Notes: a model not told the origin generated them from the letters alone. Shown: positions 17,122-25,491, counted from the stretch's first letter. The stretch: 33,089 nt of DNA from Planctomycetaceae bacterium UBA2671 (GCA_002359185.1 DEML01000038.1:86067-119155), one strand, 5' to 3'. Made by a program: numbers and translations.

Positions 17122-18378
17122 CTAGTTGCTTGCCTTGTTTTGAACGTTAGAAATAATGAAGTGGCTTCGCGGAATCGCCGGTAATCTGTTCATTGCGATA
17201 TCCAAAGTCTGTGCCGGTACCTCATAATCGCATCTGGTCGCCAGCACGTCAGTTGCCACTTTCATCTGTTCAATCGCGATCCATTCACCGGGGCAACGAT
17301 GGTTTTCATGGTGATCGCCTCCGCCCTGAGGTATCAGTGTGAACGGGTTGCCGTCCCATTCGCGGAAACGCTCTGGATCGAACTCGTCCGGTCGATCCCA
17401 GATACGCGGATCGTGGTTGGTGCCGTAGAGGTCCAATAGCACTTTCCGGCCTGTCGGAAATGGGTACCCTTGCCACTCAAACGATTCTTTCACCTTCGCT
17501 CCAGCAAAGGGAAAAAATGGATAGAAGCGGCGGACTTCTTGCACAAAGCACCAGAGGTCGTCCGCTGAACCGTTCGCAAGTTTTTCTCGCGTCGCCGGAT
17601 GTTCGTGCAGGGCGTGAGCACACTGGACGATGTAAGCCGAAACAGCGACCGTTGGACGCAAAATGTTGTTTAGTTCGACTGCCGCGACTTGAGCGTCGAG
17701 CAAGTTTCCATCGAGATCGCGATGGTTGGCGACGATGAACGCGGCGGTGTCTTCGGGAGGTTGATAGGTTCCAGCACGAATTTGTTTGACAATTCCACGC
17801 AGCCAAGCTTCATTGCGATTGCGTGCGATCCTTGCCCACCAATGCTTTGGGCCGATGTTACCCGCGTAATCGAAAAGTGCCGCTAGCTCACTGGTCCGTC
17901 GGTCAACGTCGGCGGGATCGAGCGGCACGCCCGCCCACTGACAAACCGCTTCGGTCAGAACCTCCTGAGCCTGTCGGTAAAGCACGACCTGATCCATGCG
18001 TGACCACTGGAGCACACGACGGTTCCAAATGTCGCGGGCAAATTGGGTGAGTCCGCCGATTTTGTCTTCGGTCAGCAGCGACATGAACATCATCTTGCGA
18101 TGGCAGTGGGCTTTGCCATCCATGCCCTGCACTCCGCCGCGACCGAACAGCGTTTTGGCGATTCGCGACGGAGCGACACCGACGCGGGAGAAACGCGAGG
18201 TATCGTAAAAAACCTTTGCGGCTTCCTCGCCTCTCATGCAGATTACCTTTTGCAAAAGCAATCGAGTTTGGAACGCATCCGTGCCGTGTCGTTCACAATG
18301 CTTGGAGATATAACGATAGGGATCGCGGGCGAGAGCGAGTGTGTCGTCGAAGGAAGTATTGCTGGGCATTTGGGTCAT
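17122..18378 (-). CDS. CYP152-family cytochrome P450, fatty-acid peroxygenase
   Basis: From the ATG at 18378 (AGGA 8 nt upstream) the 418-residue protein matches the length of CYP152 peroxygenases, which use hydrogen peroxide to hydroxylate or decarboxylate fatty acids. The I-helix Arg-Pro of the family is at 241-242 (NNILRPTVAV), the K-helix ExxR is EVRR, and the haem loop reads IPQGGGD then HRCPGEW with Cys362 as axial ligand. These positions nearly coincide with those of the known enzymes. The residue before GMDG is Gln84, as in hydroxylating P450-BSbeta, not the His of the decarboxylase OleT, so hydroxylation is the better guess. A GTG at 18450 overlapping the preceding gene's stop (GTGA) is an alternative start adding 24 residues. 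Lying between two cation transporters is unexpected for this family. Confidence 0.93.
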   Translation of the reverse strand: MTQMPSNTSFDDTLALARDPYRYISKHCERHGTDAFQTRLLLQKVICMRGEEAAKVFYDTSRFSRVGVAPSRIAKTLFGRGGVQGMDGKAHCHRKMMFMSLLTEDKIGGLTQFARDIWNRRVLQWSRMDQVVLYRQAQEVLTEAVCQWAGVPLDPADVDRRTSELAALFDYAGNIGPKHWWARIARNRNEAWLRGIVKQIRAGTYQPPEDTAAFIVANHRDLDGNLLDAQVAAVELNNILRPTVAVSAYIVQCAHALHEHPATREKLANGSADDLWCFVQEVRRFYPFFPFAGAKVKESFEWQGYPFPTGRKVLLDLYGTNHDPRIWDRPDEFDPERFREWDGNPFTLIPQGGGDHHENHRCPGEWIAIEQMKVATDVLATRCDYEVPAQTLDIAMNRLPAIPRSHFIISNVQNKASN

Positions 18379-18446
18379 GATTTTTGTCCTCGATGTGTCA
18401 ATAAGATTCACTTGTGTTCGTGCGTGTACTTCCTTGCTTGCAGGAA

Positions 18447-19079
18447 TCACTTTTCCGTCGATGGCGATTCTGCCGATTCGCTTTGCTTGGCCTCTTTTGC
18501 ATTGGACAAAATCTCAAAACCACCCTTGACTACGATTCCAGCGACAATCACTCCGATCACCAAATCGGGAACTTGTGACTGAAAGAGAATTACGGCGATA
18601 CCCGACAGCACGATTCCAAGATTCGCGATCATATCGTTAGTTGTGAAAATCCATGAGGCATTGAGATGAACACCCTCATCTCGATGTGATCGAAGCAGTC
18701 GCAGGCACACCAAATTGCTCGCAGCATTGATGATTGCCACGACTATCATTGCCCAGCCGATAGGCTCGGAACCGGATATGAAGCGGCGTATCACGTCGAC
18801 CACCAAGCCGACAGCCATTGCCACGAGCAAAACACCCGACAATTTAGCCACGCGCGACTTTGCAGCCGCAGATCGTCCGACCGCATATAGACTTGCGAAA
18901 TAGACAAACGAGTCGCCGAGGTTATCCAGACCCGCACCTAACAAGCCTGTTGATTGAGCGATGAAGCCGACGATCCCCGCCAGCAATGCTTGAGAGAAAT
19001 TGATTAGCAACACCCAAATCAGCGTCCGTCGCTCGTTTTCACTTGTATGATCCTCTTGCTCCTTCTCCGAGTCGTTCAT
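18447..19079 (-). CDS. CDF-family cation transporter, short form
   Basis: The 210-residue protein has a charged N-terminus (about 18 residues) and about six membrane segments. TM2 keeps Asp-x3-Asp (LDNLGDS), and TM5 contains ASWIFTTNDMIAN, typical of a short CDF subfamily that lacks the usual His and the C-terminal cytoplasmic domain. It should export a divalent cation such as zinc, cadmium or cobalt; specificity cannot be read. Its ATG overlaps the stop of the thioredoxin-like gene (ATGA), and the P450 gene begins right after it. Confidence 0.88.
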   Translation of the reverse strand: MNDSEKEQEDHTSENERRTLIWVLLINFSQALLAGIVGFIAQSTGLLGAGLDNLGDSFVYFASLYAVGRSAAAKSRVAKLSGVLLVAMAVGLVVDVIRRFISGSEPIGWAMIVVAIINAASNLVCLRLLRSHRDEGVHLNASWIFTTNDMIANLGIVLSGIAVILFQSQVPDLVIGVIVAGIVVKGGFEILSNAKEAKQSESAESPSTEK

Positions 19080-19519
19080 TGCGCCGCTCCCGTTTGATCC
19101 CGCGTGTAGACCCGCATCACTTCGTTCAATTCTTCTTTCGATTTCAAGCCGACCAAACGCTCGACTTCCTTCCCATCCAAGAAGACCAATAGCATCGGAT
19201 ACCTGTCGACGTCATACTTTTGCTTGGTGAACGGGTTCTCCTCGATGTTCAGTTCGGACACCTTCACTTTGCCGGTCAACTCGGACGCGATTTGTCGAAG
19301 CGTCGGCTTCATTGCGATGCAGGGCTGGCACCACGGTACCCACATGTCGACCAGCACGGGCACTTCGCTTTCAAGCACTTCCGCTTGAAAGTTAGTGTCG
19401 GTCAGGTGAACTGGTTTAACATCGGGGCGGGTAACCGACGGCTCCGGTAGAGGTGATTGCCCACAGCCGGTGACCGCGATTGTCAGAACCATCAACAGGA
19501 CCAAGGATGTCGCCTTCAT
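19076..19519 (-). CDS. Thioredoxin-like lipoprotein
   Basis: The 147-residue product has a lipoprotein signal peptide ending VTGC with Cys19, then a thioredoxin fold. The active site is Trp63-Cys64-Gln-Pro-Cys67 (WCQPC), where most thioredoxins have WCGPC, and RYPMLLVFLDGKEV supplies the cis-proline region. It is probably anchored to a membrane facing the periplasm and acts on protein disulfides or metal-binding cysteines. Its ATG overlaps the stop of the P1B ATPase gene (ATGA) and its own stop overlaps the next gene in the same way, so it belongs to the metal-export operon. Confidence 0.93.
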   Translation of the reverse strand: MKATSLVLLMVLTIAVTGCGQSPLPEPSVTRPDVKPVHLTDTNFQAEVLESEVPVLVDMWVPWCQPCIAMKPTLRQIASELTGKVKVSELNIEENPFTKQKYDVDRYPMLLVFLDGKEVERLVGLKSKEELNEVMRVYTRDQTGAAQ

Positions 19520-21642
19520 GCCGCACCTGCCTTGAATCGCAGCATCCGCAAACCGTTAGCGACAACGACGAACTCGCTGATCTCGTGACCGACCACCGCA
19601 ATCGGCAACGTGAACTGCCCTGAAACGGCTCCGATGACCAAAACCAGAATCACAATCGCCGAAAGGACAAGGTTCTGGCGGACGATGGATTGATTGCGTT
19701 TGGCTTGTTTCAGCGCGTAAACAAGCTTCTCCAAATCATCGGCCATCAGTGCCACGTCGGCAGTTTCCAAAGCAACGTCGGTCCCAGCAGCGCCCATCGC
19801 CACGCCAACACTGGCTTCGGCTAACGCGGGTGCGTCGTTCACTCCGTCGCCCACCATCGCGACATGCTCATGTTGCTGCATCAGTTCTCGCAACTTGGTT
19901 ACCTTGTCGTCCGGTTTCAAACTGGCGTGGAACTCGTCGATCCCGGCTTCTTTGGATATTTGTGCCGCCGTTCTCTCGTTATCTCCCGTCAGCATCACGA
20001 CCTTCTTGATGCCAATAGCGTGCAGTTGTGCAATCGCATTCTTTGCGTTGTCCCGAACCGTGTCACGCATCGCGATTGCGGCCCACGCTGCGTTGTCCGT
20101 CCCCACAACAGCGACCGTCTTGCCTTCGTCCTGCAACCGGTTAACGACTTCGGAAAGAGGCCCCAAATCGACCTTCAACTCCTCCTCGAACAGCTTTGGC
20201 TTGCCGATATAGATCACCTTGCCATCGACAGAGGCGGATGCACCGGCTCCGGTGATTGACCTAAAATCGTTCGCCTTTCGCGGCTGAATCCCTTCGTCGT
20301 CGACATAGCGGACAATCGCCGTGGCAAGCGGATGCTGACTGAGTTGTTCGATAGCGGCGGTAATCGCCAGAACTTCTTCGCGTTGCGGCCCGTCGCCATG
20401 ACCGGCGAGTTCGCAATCGGTAACCGTCGGTTCGCCCAGCGTGATTGTGCCGGTTTTGTCCATCGCAATCACATTAATATCAGCCAGCCGTTCGATGTAG
20501 ACACCGCCTTTGATGAGAACGCCGTGCCGAGCAGCCGTTCCCAATGCAGCGACAAGCGTTACCGGAATGGAGATCACCAAGGCGCACGGAGCGGCAGCGA
20601 CGATGAAAATGGTGGCCCTAATCGCCCACTGAGTCCAAGTCGTGTCCATCAATAATGGTGGCAGCACCGCGATGGCGATGCCGACCAACAGCACTGCCGG
20701 GCTGTACCAGTTTCCGAAACGCTCAATAAACCGTTGGCTTTCGCCCTTACGTTCCTGAGCCTCTTCGACCATCACAATGATTCGCGAGATCGTGTTTTCA
20801 GCGAACGCCTTGGTGGCAATGACTTCGAGCGATCCCTCGGCGTTGATACTGCCAGCATAAACTGTATCGCCAACGCTTTTCTCCACCGGGACGCTTTCAC
20901 CGGTCACAGGCGCTTCGTCGAGACTGGAGGCACCGGCAGCAATTTCACCATCGGTCGGAACGGATTGGCCCGGATGAACAAGAAACCGATCTCCGGGTTT
21001 GAGTTCTTCTGCGGGAACTTCGCGTTGATTACCGTCTTCGATCAAAATCGCGGTTTTCGGCGTCAGGTCCATCAATGCACGAACAGCGGAGCGAGTCTTG
21101 GCTTCCGTGTAGCCCTCAAGGGCCTCGCTGATCGAGTACAGGAATACCAGCATCGCCGCTTCCGCGGGCTGGCCAAGTACATACGCCGCGATCGCCGCAA
21201 CGGTCATCAACAATTCAATGCCGACGCGACGCTCGAAGAACAATTCTTCGAGTGCTTCACGGCCAAAGTAGTAGCCACCGATCAGGATGCTCAGCGTGTA
21301 GAGCGTTAGCGGTAACCAGCCCTCAACAGCGTAGCTCAGAAGCCATCCGACCAGCAGCAGCAAACCGGAAACTATTGCGGCAAGCACCTTGGGATTCTTC
21401 CAGAACGGCGGCAGGCTAACTTGCTTACCCTGCTTCTGCACTGGAAAACCGAACTGGGACAACTTTGCTTCGACTTCTTCCTGCGACAACACCGTGTCAT
21501 TGACGGTCAGACAAACTGTTCCCGAGGACGCCAAGATTTGCAGTAGTTCCATATCGACCTGCGATTCCAACGACCGCCGTAAACGCGCTGCATCGTTCTC
21601 GCAATCCATATTGGCGACTCGTAAACGGTATTCTTTCATCAT
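19516..21642 (-). CDS. P1B-type heavy-metal-translocating ATPase with atypical metal-site motifs
   Basis: This 708-residue pump has the P-type ATPase motifs: TGES (246-249), the phosphorylation site DKTGT with Asp394, and GDGVNDAP. It exports a soft metal ion from the cytoplasm. The N-terminal domain resembles HMA but has a single Cys (MDCEND) instead of CxxC. The intramembrane motif is Ala-Pro-Cys (350-352), not CPC, SPC or TPC, and the last membrane region reads HEISE (686-690) where zinc/cadmium and cobalt pumps have HEGST-like sequence. Metal specificity is therefore open. Starts at 21663, 21642 and 21639 are possible; 21642 is chosen because the conserved region follows directly, though its ribosome-binding site is weak. 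It heads a coupled operon with the thioredoxin, two CDF transporters and the P450. Confidence 0.93.
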   Translation of the reverse strand: MMKEYRLRVANMDCENDAARLRRSLESQVDMELLQILASSGTVCLTVNDTVLSQEEVEAKLSQFGFPVQKQGKQVSLPPFWKNPKVLAAIVSGLLLLVGWLLSYAVEGWLPLTLYTLSILIGGYYFGREALEELFFERRVGIELLMTVAAIAAYVLGQPAEAAMLVFLYSISEALEGYTEAKTRSAVRALMDLTPKTAILIEDGNQREVPAEELKPGDRFLVHPGQSVPTDGEIAAGASSLDEAPVTGESVPVEKSVGDTVYAGSINAEGSLEVIATKAFAENTISRIIVMVEEAQERKGESQRFIERFGNWYSPAVLLVGIAIAVLPPLLMDTTWTQWAIRATIFIVAAAPCALVISIPVTLVAALGTAARHGVLIKGGVYIERLADINVIAMDKTGTITLGEPTVTDCELAGHGDGPQREEVLAITAAIEQLSQHPLATAIVRYVDDEGIQPRKANDFRSITGAGASASVDGKVIYIGKPKLFEEELKVDLGPLSEVVNRLQDEGKTVAVVGTDNAAWAAIAMRDTVRDNAKNAIAQLHAIGIKKVVMLTGDNERTAAQISKEAGIDEFHASLKPDDKVTKLRELMQQHEHVAMVGDGVNDAPALAEASVGVAMGAAGTDVALETADVALMADDLEKLVYALKQAKRNQSIVRQNLVLSAIVILVLVIGAVSGQFTLPIAVVGHEISEFVVVANGLRMLRFKAGAA

Positions 21643-21681
21643 TGCCAGTGATCTTTCGCACATTCCATAAATTCATTCAAT

Positions 21682-21694
21682 TCCACACTGTGGA
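21682..21694. promoter_or_regulatory. Short palindrome upstream of the P1B ATPase operon
   Basis: TCCACACTGTGGA is a perfect 13-bp palindrome 40 bp upstream of the chosen ATPase start, in the 149-bp gap after the ABC ATPase gene. It could be an operator for the metal operon. I see no convincing -35/-10 pair around it, and a palindrome of this length can occur by chance. Confidence 0.3.
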
Positions 21695-21791
21695 CGCAGC
21701 ATGTGTCTGCGGCCAACGGCGTTGACTTCACCCGTATCAACCAGCAACTCCCGTGAGCGCTGGTCTTGGGGATGTTGGGTAAGGGCAACAA

Positions 21792-22475
21792 TTACGCTGC
21801 GTCAGCCATTGCTACCTCGTCCGTGACTCCGGACACAAGTCGAATCGTCCGTTTTGCAAACGCAGCAGTGTCAGCGTCATGCGTCACCATGACGATCGTT
21901 CGCCCGTCATTATGAAATTCTGCCAGATAACTCATAACCTGCTGACGGGTATCGGCATCCAAGTTGCCGGTAGGTTCGTCAGCGAGAATCACCTGTGGAT
22001 CATTCGCCAATGTGCGTGCCAATGCGACTCGCTGCTGCTGACCTTGGCTTAGCTCCGATGGCAGGTGATCGGCGCGATCGGAAAGCCCAACTCGGTCGAG
22101 CAGTTCGAGTGCGCGAGCACGTTGGTCACTTGCCAACTTTCCGGAGAGCATGAGTGGAATCTGAACATTTTCACATGCAGACATCCATGTCACCAGATTG
22201 AAGGACTGGAACACGAAACCAATCTTTTCGCCTCGAAGGCGCGTCCGCTGGTCGATTGACAAGTCGTAAAGCGACTCTCCGTCGAGCAAGACGTCGCCCG
22301 AGGTTGGAGCCATCATTCCACCAAGGACGGAAAGTAATGTCGTTTTCCCACTTCCACTAGGGCCGACAATGGCGACGAAGTCGCCGTCGGGGATTTCGAG
22401 ATCGCAGGTGTCGAGTGCCGTTACGACGTTACCACGACGTTCATAGGTTTGAGTCACTGATTGAAGCTGGTACAT
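21792..22475 (-). CDS. ABC transporter ATP-binding protein, MacB/LolD type
   Basis: The 227-residue ATPase shows Walker A GPSGSGKT (38-45), the Q-loop FQSFN, signature LSQGQQQRVALAR from 142, Walker B VILADEPTGNLD from 162, and the switch His in VMVTHD. Its family works with FtsX-like permeases in mechanotransmission or extraction of molecules from the membrane rather than simple uptake. GGAA lies 7 nt upstream of the ATG. The partner permease gene ends 54 bp upstream. Confidence 0.95.
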   Translation of the reverse strand: MYQLQSVTQTYERRGNVVTALDTCDLEIPDGDFVAIVGPSGSGKTTLLSVLGGMMAPTSGDVLLDGESLYDLSIDQRTRLRGEKIGFVFQSFNLVTWMSACENVQIPLMLSGKLASDQRARALELLDRVGLSDRADHLPSELSQGQQQRVALARTLANDPQVILADEPTGNLDADTRQQVMSYLAEFHNDGRTIVMVTHDADTAAFAKRTIRLVSGVTDEVAMADAA

Positions 22476-22529
22476 GAGTAATTCCTTTGTTCTGTTTAGA
22501 TTCTGGATCTGGGGGATAATGCGATTGGA

Positions 22530-23756
22530 TCATGCGTCGTTAAAGACGAGGCATGGGTCAAGTCCTGCCGCTCGACGAGCCGGAAGGTAACTTGCGGTAA
22601 CAGCAACAATAGTTGCGGCCACCATGCCAACGACCAATAGTTGCGGTAGTGGCTCGACGTAGATGCCGAGCAATTGCGGCCCCAGAACTGCCGCGACGAT
22701 TGTGCCGACAAAAAAGCCGCCTAAGCCACCTGCCAAACCGAGCAATACCGCTTTTCCGAGAAACATTCGTGTTACGAAACGACGGCTGGCACCGAGCGCC
22801 ATAAGCGTGCCAATTTCATTGCGGCGTTCAGTTACATTGGCGTACATCACGCTGGCGATACTGGCTCCGCCGACCAAAAGCAGAATCGACAGGAAGACCC
22901 ACGACAAACGCGACATCAATCCATTGACTGCGACTTGCGTTTCCACAACTTGAGCTATTGTGATGACTCGCGTTTCGGGCAATTCGCTCGATAGATTCGA
23001 GATCAGGTCGCCAGCGGCATCCTCACAGCATGCCATAATCTCGATGACGTTCACCACTGGGCCAGCACCTGACAGATCCTGCACGCTATGCAGATGAGCA
23101 AACATGCGGCTGTCATCAATCGTGCCAGTCGATGGCAACACTGTCAAAACGCTAAACGATTCACCTAGAACGGGCAGCTTGTCACCGACCTTCGCCCCTA
23201 ACTGAGCCGCCAAGTCGTGGCCCAAAATCAGATCGCGGTCGCCGAGGTCCTGAATGGTTCTGTTTGTCGCCAGCGAGTTTGGGTTGTCTTCCCCAGCGCT
23301 CACGTTGGCCTTAGTAGCACAACAGCCACGATCCGTGCCCACGGGACTGATTAGGCCAAGCCCCTGCCACGCAGACTTCGCCTGAAATTCGGATTGCGGC
23401 AAGACTCCTGTGACTGTGACCGGTATCGAATCGACATCCGACTCTATACACAGCTTTGGAGCAAGGTTCTCTACTCCCGGCATGCGGGCGAGAGCCAATC
23501 GTGAAACGTACTCCTCAGGCATCGTGTGACCGTGCATGTCAGCGGAGTAATAATCCTGCAACGTAACTTCCGGCGGCAGAACCAGCACGTTAGCGCCCAG
23601 CGACTCCATATCACCGGCAATCTTCCGCTCCGAGAAGACTGTGATGTTTTGAATCGCAACCATTGCGGTTACGCCTAAGGTGACCGCCAGTAAACTGGTC
23701 AGCATTGGCGTGGGCCGCTGCCAGAGTTCTTTCCAAATCATTGATCGTAGTTTCAT
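22530..23756 (-). CDS. FtsX/MacB-type ABC permease with cysteine pairs in the extracytoplasmic domain
   Basis: The 408-residue protein has one N-terminal membrane helix, a large extracytoplasmic domain, and three C-terminal helices with the FtsX pattern (YANVTERRNEIGTLMALGASRRFV). It should pair with the ATPase encoded next. The outer domain carries two Cys-Cys pairs (GCCATK and MACCEDAAG), unusual for MacB and suggestive of metal or redox chemistry. The ATG at 23756 is preferred because AGGA lies 9 nt upstream; the ATG at 23765 overlaps that site. Substrate unknown; its place among metal genes hints at metal handling or envelope stress. Confidence 0.9.
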   Translation of the reverse strand: MKLRSMIWKELWQRPTPMLTSLLAVTLGVTAMVAIQNITVFSERKIAGDMESLGANVLVLPPEVTLQDYYSADMHGHTMPEEYVSRLALARMPGVENLAPKLCIESDVDSIPVTVTGVLPQSEFQAKSAWQGLGLISPVGTDRGCCATKANVSAGEDNPNSLATNRTIQDLGDRDLILGHDLAAQLGAKVGDKLPVLGESFSVLTVLPSTGTIDDSRMFAHLHSVQDLSGAGPVVNVIEIMACCEDAAGDLISNLSSELPETRVITIAQVVETQVAVNGLMSRLSWVFLSILLLVGGASIASVMYANVTERRNEIGTLMALGASRRFVTRMFLGKAVLLGLAGGLGGFFVGTIVAAVLGPQLLGIYVEPLPQLLVVGMVAATIVAVTASYLPARRAAGLDPCLVFNDA

Positions 23757-23811
23757 GGAATCCATTCCTTTGGTTAGTGGTAGTTTTTGACTCTAAATCA
23801 GCGATGTTAGT

Positions 23812-23860
23812 GAGGAGAGCGTCGAGCCCGGCGATACTCGCTGGACTCTCAGCTCTCCTC
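23812..23860. repeat. Inverted repeat between the secreted thioredoxin-like gene and the permease gene
   Basis: GAGGAGAGC (23812-23820) and GCTCTCCTC (23852-23860) form a perfect 9-bp stem around 31 nt, which contains a smaller CGAG/CTCG stem. It occupies most of the 125-bp gap. Transcribed leftward it lies 3' of the thioredoxin-like gene, without a T-run, so it is more likely a structured intergenic repeat or an RNA-stability element than a rho-independent terminator. Confidence 0.45.
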
Positions 23861-23881
23861 GCTCTGCATCAACTCAGGTCA

Positions 23882-24655
23882 TTAACGACGATTCGGCGTC
23901 GATTGGCCGTTCGCCTGACGATGCTTGCAATTTTTGTCGTCGCAACATTTTCCAGCGGCGGCCATTTTCTTATTCAGTTCATCCAGAGTGACGTTTGAAC
24001 CAAACACGCCGACCATGACGCCCGGAGGGGCCAGAACAGCAACAACGGGTGTTCGCTGATCGGTTCGCACACGAAGCTGGCGTAGAAATTGTGCCTCTGC
24101 CGGATCGGTGGCCTGAATGGTTACAATTTCATTTCGATTCCGGTACAGCGGATCCTCGCAGAATTGTCTTACGCCGACAGGAATCGTCGCGTCGGAATTT
24201 GGTTTCACACAAAGCACGGTGATTTTATTGTCCTGCAACGCCTTCAGGCAGTTGGCTTGGCCGGGCGACACAAAGGCGGCCTCAAGCTGCTGTGGGTTCA
24301 CGCGCTGTGGAAACACGCTACAGATCGCTCCGTTGGGCGCAATTACGGCAACCGCAGGCATAGGTATGCGTGTCGCGTCAAATTGCTCAATCAAGCTCTT
24401 ATCTGACGGATCACCGACCTGAACGGGAACGATCACGGCATCATCCCTTTTTGATGCTACCGACTTCAGCGTGCGGTGCATCGACTGTGCAGCAGTGTCG
24501 TTGTTCTTGTAGAACATAACGAGAGCGAACTGCTCGTTGCGGGCAGCCGTTGATACGGCCTCCCCGCCACTACCGGCGTACACATTGGTGCCAATGCTGA
24601 TTAAAGTGCATGTGACTGCAACAAGCAGCCCACGATGTTTTGCACACGTCTTCAT
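23882..24655 (-). CDS. Secreted protein with two thioredoxin-like domains and a Cys/His tail
   Basis: Starting at the ATG with GGAG 7 nt upstream, the 257-residue product has a signal peptide (about 1-26, ending near NVYA). It then has two similar domains, marked by PAVAVIAPNGAICSVF in the first and PVVAVLAPPGVMVGVF in the second, each followed by a short helix-forming stretch (NPQQLEAAF, TLDELNKKM). Neither has a CxxC active site. The C-terminus ends in GKCCDDKNCKHR, a likely metal ligand cluster. I do not recognise a named family; a periplasmic metal- or redox-binding partner of the following ABC transporter is the best guess. A longer in-frame start at 24724 would disrupt the signal peptide. 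Confidence 0.8.
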   Translation of the reverse strand: MKTCAKHRGLLVAVTCTLISIGTNVYAGSGGEAVSTAARNEQFALVMFYKNNDTAAQSMHRTLKSVASKRDDAVIVPVQVGDPSDKSLIEQFDATRIPMPAVAVIAPNGAICSVFPQRVNPQQLEAAFVSPGQANCLKALQDNKITVLCVKPNSDATIPVGVRQFCEDPLYRNRNEIVTIQATDPAEAQFLRQLRVRTDQRTPVVAVLAPPGVMVGVFGSNVTLDELNKKMAAAGKCCDDKNCKHRQANGQSTPNRR

Positions 24656-25098
24656 TTCGAAACTCCATTTTCGATGCCGAGCAAAAGTTACAGTGCTTAT
24701 CATGCCCGCTCGGCAGAGAGGCACAAACAGCTGACAGTTGTATTGGATTTTGTTATCGGAAAACGTGGCTGGGGGCGAGCGACTTTGCGGGCTGGCAAAA
24801 TGCGCTACCTTGATCCCCCAGCCACTAAGCTTCCATGCACGGCACTACGGTGACCCGACGTCGGTTGCGTCGATGTCGGAATCGAGGCTCTTGGAAGATT
24901 GAATGCCGATCGTTTCATGGGCGGCAAACAACGATCCTGAGCCATCTCAATCAGTCGATAGGCACGCAGTTCTCTGCGAAGTCGAACAACCGCACATGCA
25001 GCCGGGCTGCGTCAGCAACACGACGGCAAGCAGCATGTTGACGGCACGCCGTAACGATGCTTTCCCAACGTCAAACCATCCGAGTTGAGCATCCATAT
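24656..25098. other. Gene-free region between the lipoprotein and the secreted thioredoxin-like gene
   Basis: No gene is supported in these 443 bp. Close to the downstream gene is an 8-bp stem, TGCCGAGC (24675-24682) with GCTCGGCA (24708-24715), which would fall in its 5' untranslated region. Farther up is the 11-bp inverted repeat listed separately. The rest, 24826-25098, shows nothing I can name; ORFs there are short and resemble no protein. Confidence 0.5.
24765..24825. repeat. 11-bp perfect inverted repeat with a 39-nt loop
   Basis: GTGGCTGGGGG (24765-24775) and CCCCCAGCCAC (24815-24825) are exact reverse complements. There is no T-run after either arm. I recall similar GTGGCTGGGG-type hairpins scattered in planctomycete intergenic DNA, so this may be one copy of a dispersed repeat. 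A transcription-ending role after the lipoprotein gene is possible but unproven. Confidence 0.5.
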
Positions 25099-25461
25099 CT
25101 ATTCCGTCGGTTCAGGCGGCTTGCGTCCGGTTTTCGCTTCGTACTGTGCAACGAACTTCTCTGCACGTTTTGGACCGCAGATGAAGCACTGTGATTCGGG
25201 ACGATTGTGCTCTTCACACCAATCCCCTTTCTCCTTGAATTCGGCCACCAGTGACTTGTCGCAGCGGGGGCATTCACCTTCGGGCACGCCATGCTCGACA
25301 CACCACCAGCCACCGTGGCTGTGATCTACCTCTGTTGCCGCAACAGGCTGTGATTCGGCAGGCTCCGAGGCCGTTTCACTGTTGCTACATCCAGCCAGCC
25401 CCACTGCTGCTGTTACCAGCAGACCCAGCGACAGGCCACGCACACTCATGATCCAATTCAT
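25099..25461 (-). CDS. Lipoprotein with two Cys-x2-His-x6-Cys-x2-Cys modules
   Basis: The 120-residue protein has a lipoprotein signal with Cys25 (GLAGC) and two copies of one small module. The first has Cys54, His57, Cys64 and Cys67; the second has Cys82, His85, Cys92 and Cys95. Each starts with Trp-Cys and has a Pro-Glu before the third ligand. The spacing suits a tetrahedral metal site. The same module occurs in the N-terminal part of the CzcB-like adaptor encoded upstream, so this is probably a periplasmic metal-binding partner of the RND pump. A strong GGAGGAG lies 6 nt before the ATG, and the gene begins 30 bp after the pump gene. Confidence 0.9.
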   Translation of the reverse strand: MNWIMSVRGLSLGLLVTAAVGLAGCSNSETASEPAESQPVAATEVDHSHGGWWCVEHGVPEGECPRCDKSLVAEFKEKGDWCEEHNRPESQCFICGPKRAEKFVAQYEAKTGRKPPEPTE

Positions 25462-25491
25462 TTCGTTCTCCTCCGGCTCAGTGCCGAGTTT

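Noticed and set aside
24675..24715. 8-bp stem before the secreted thioredoxin-like gene as a riboswitch
   Set aside because: A single stem with a 25-nt loop and no recognisable aptamer elements.
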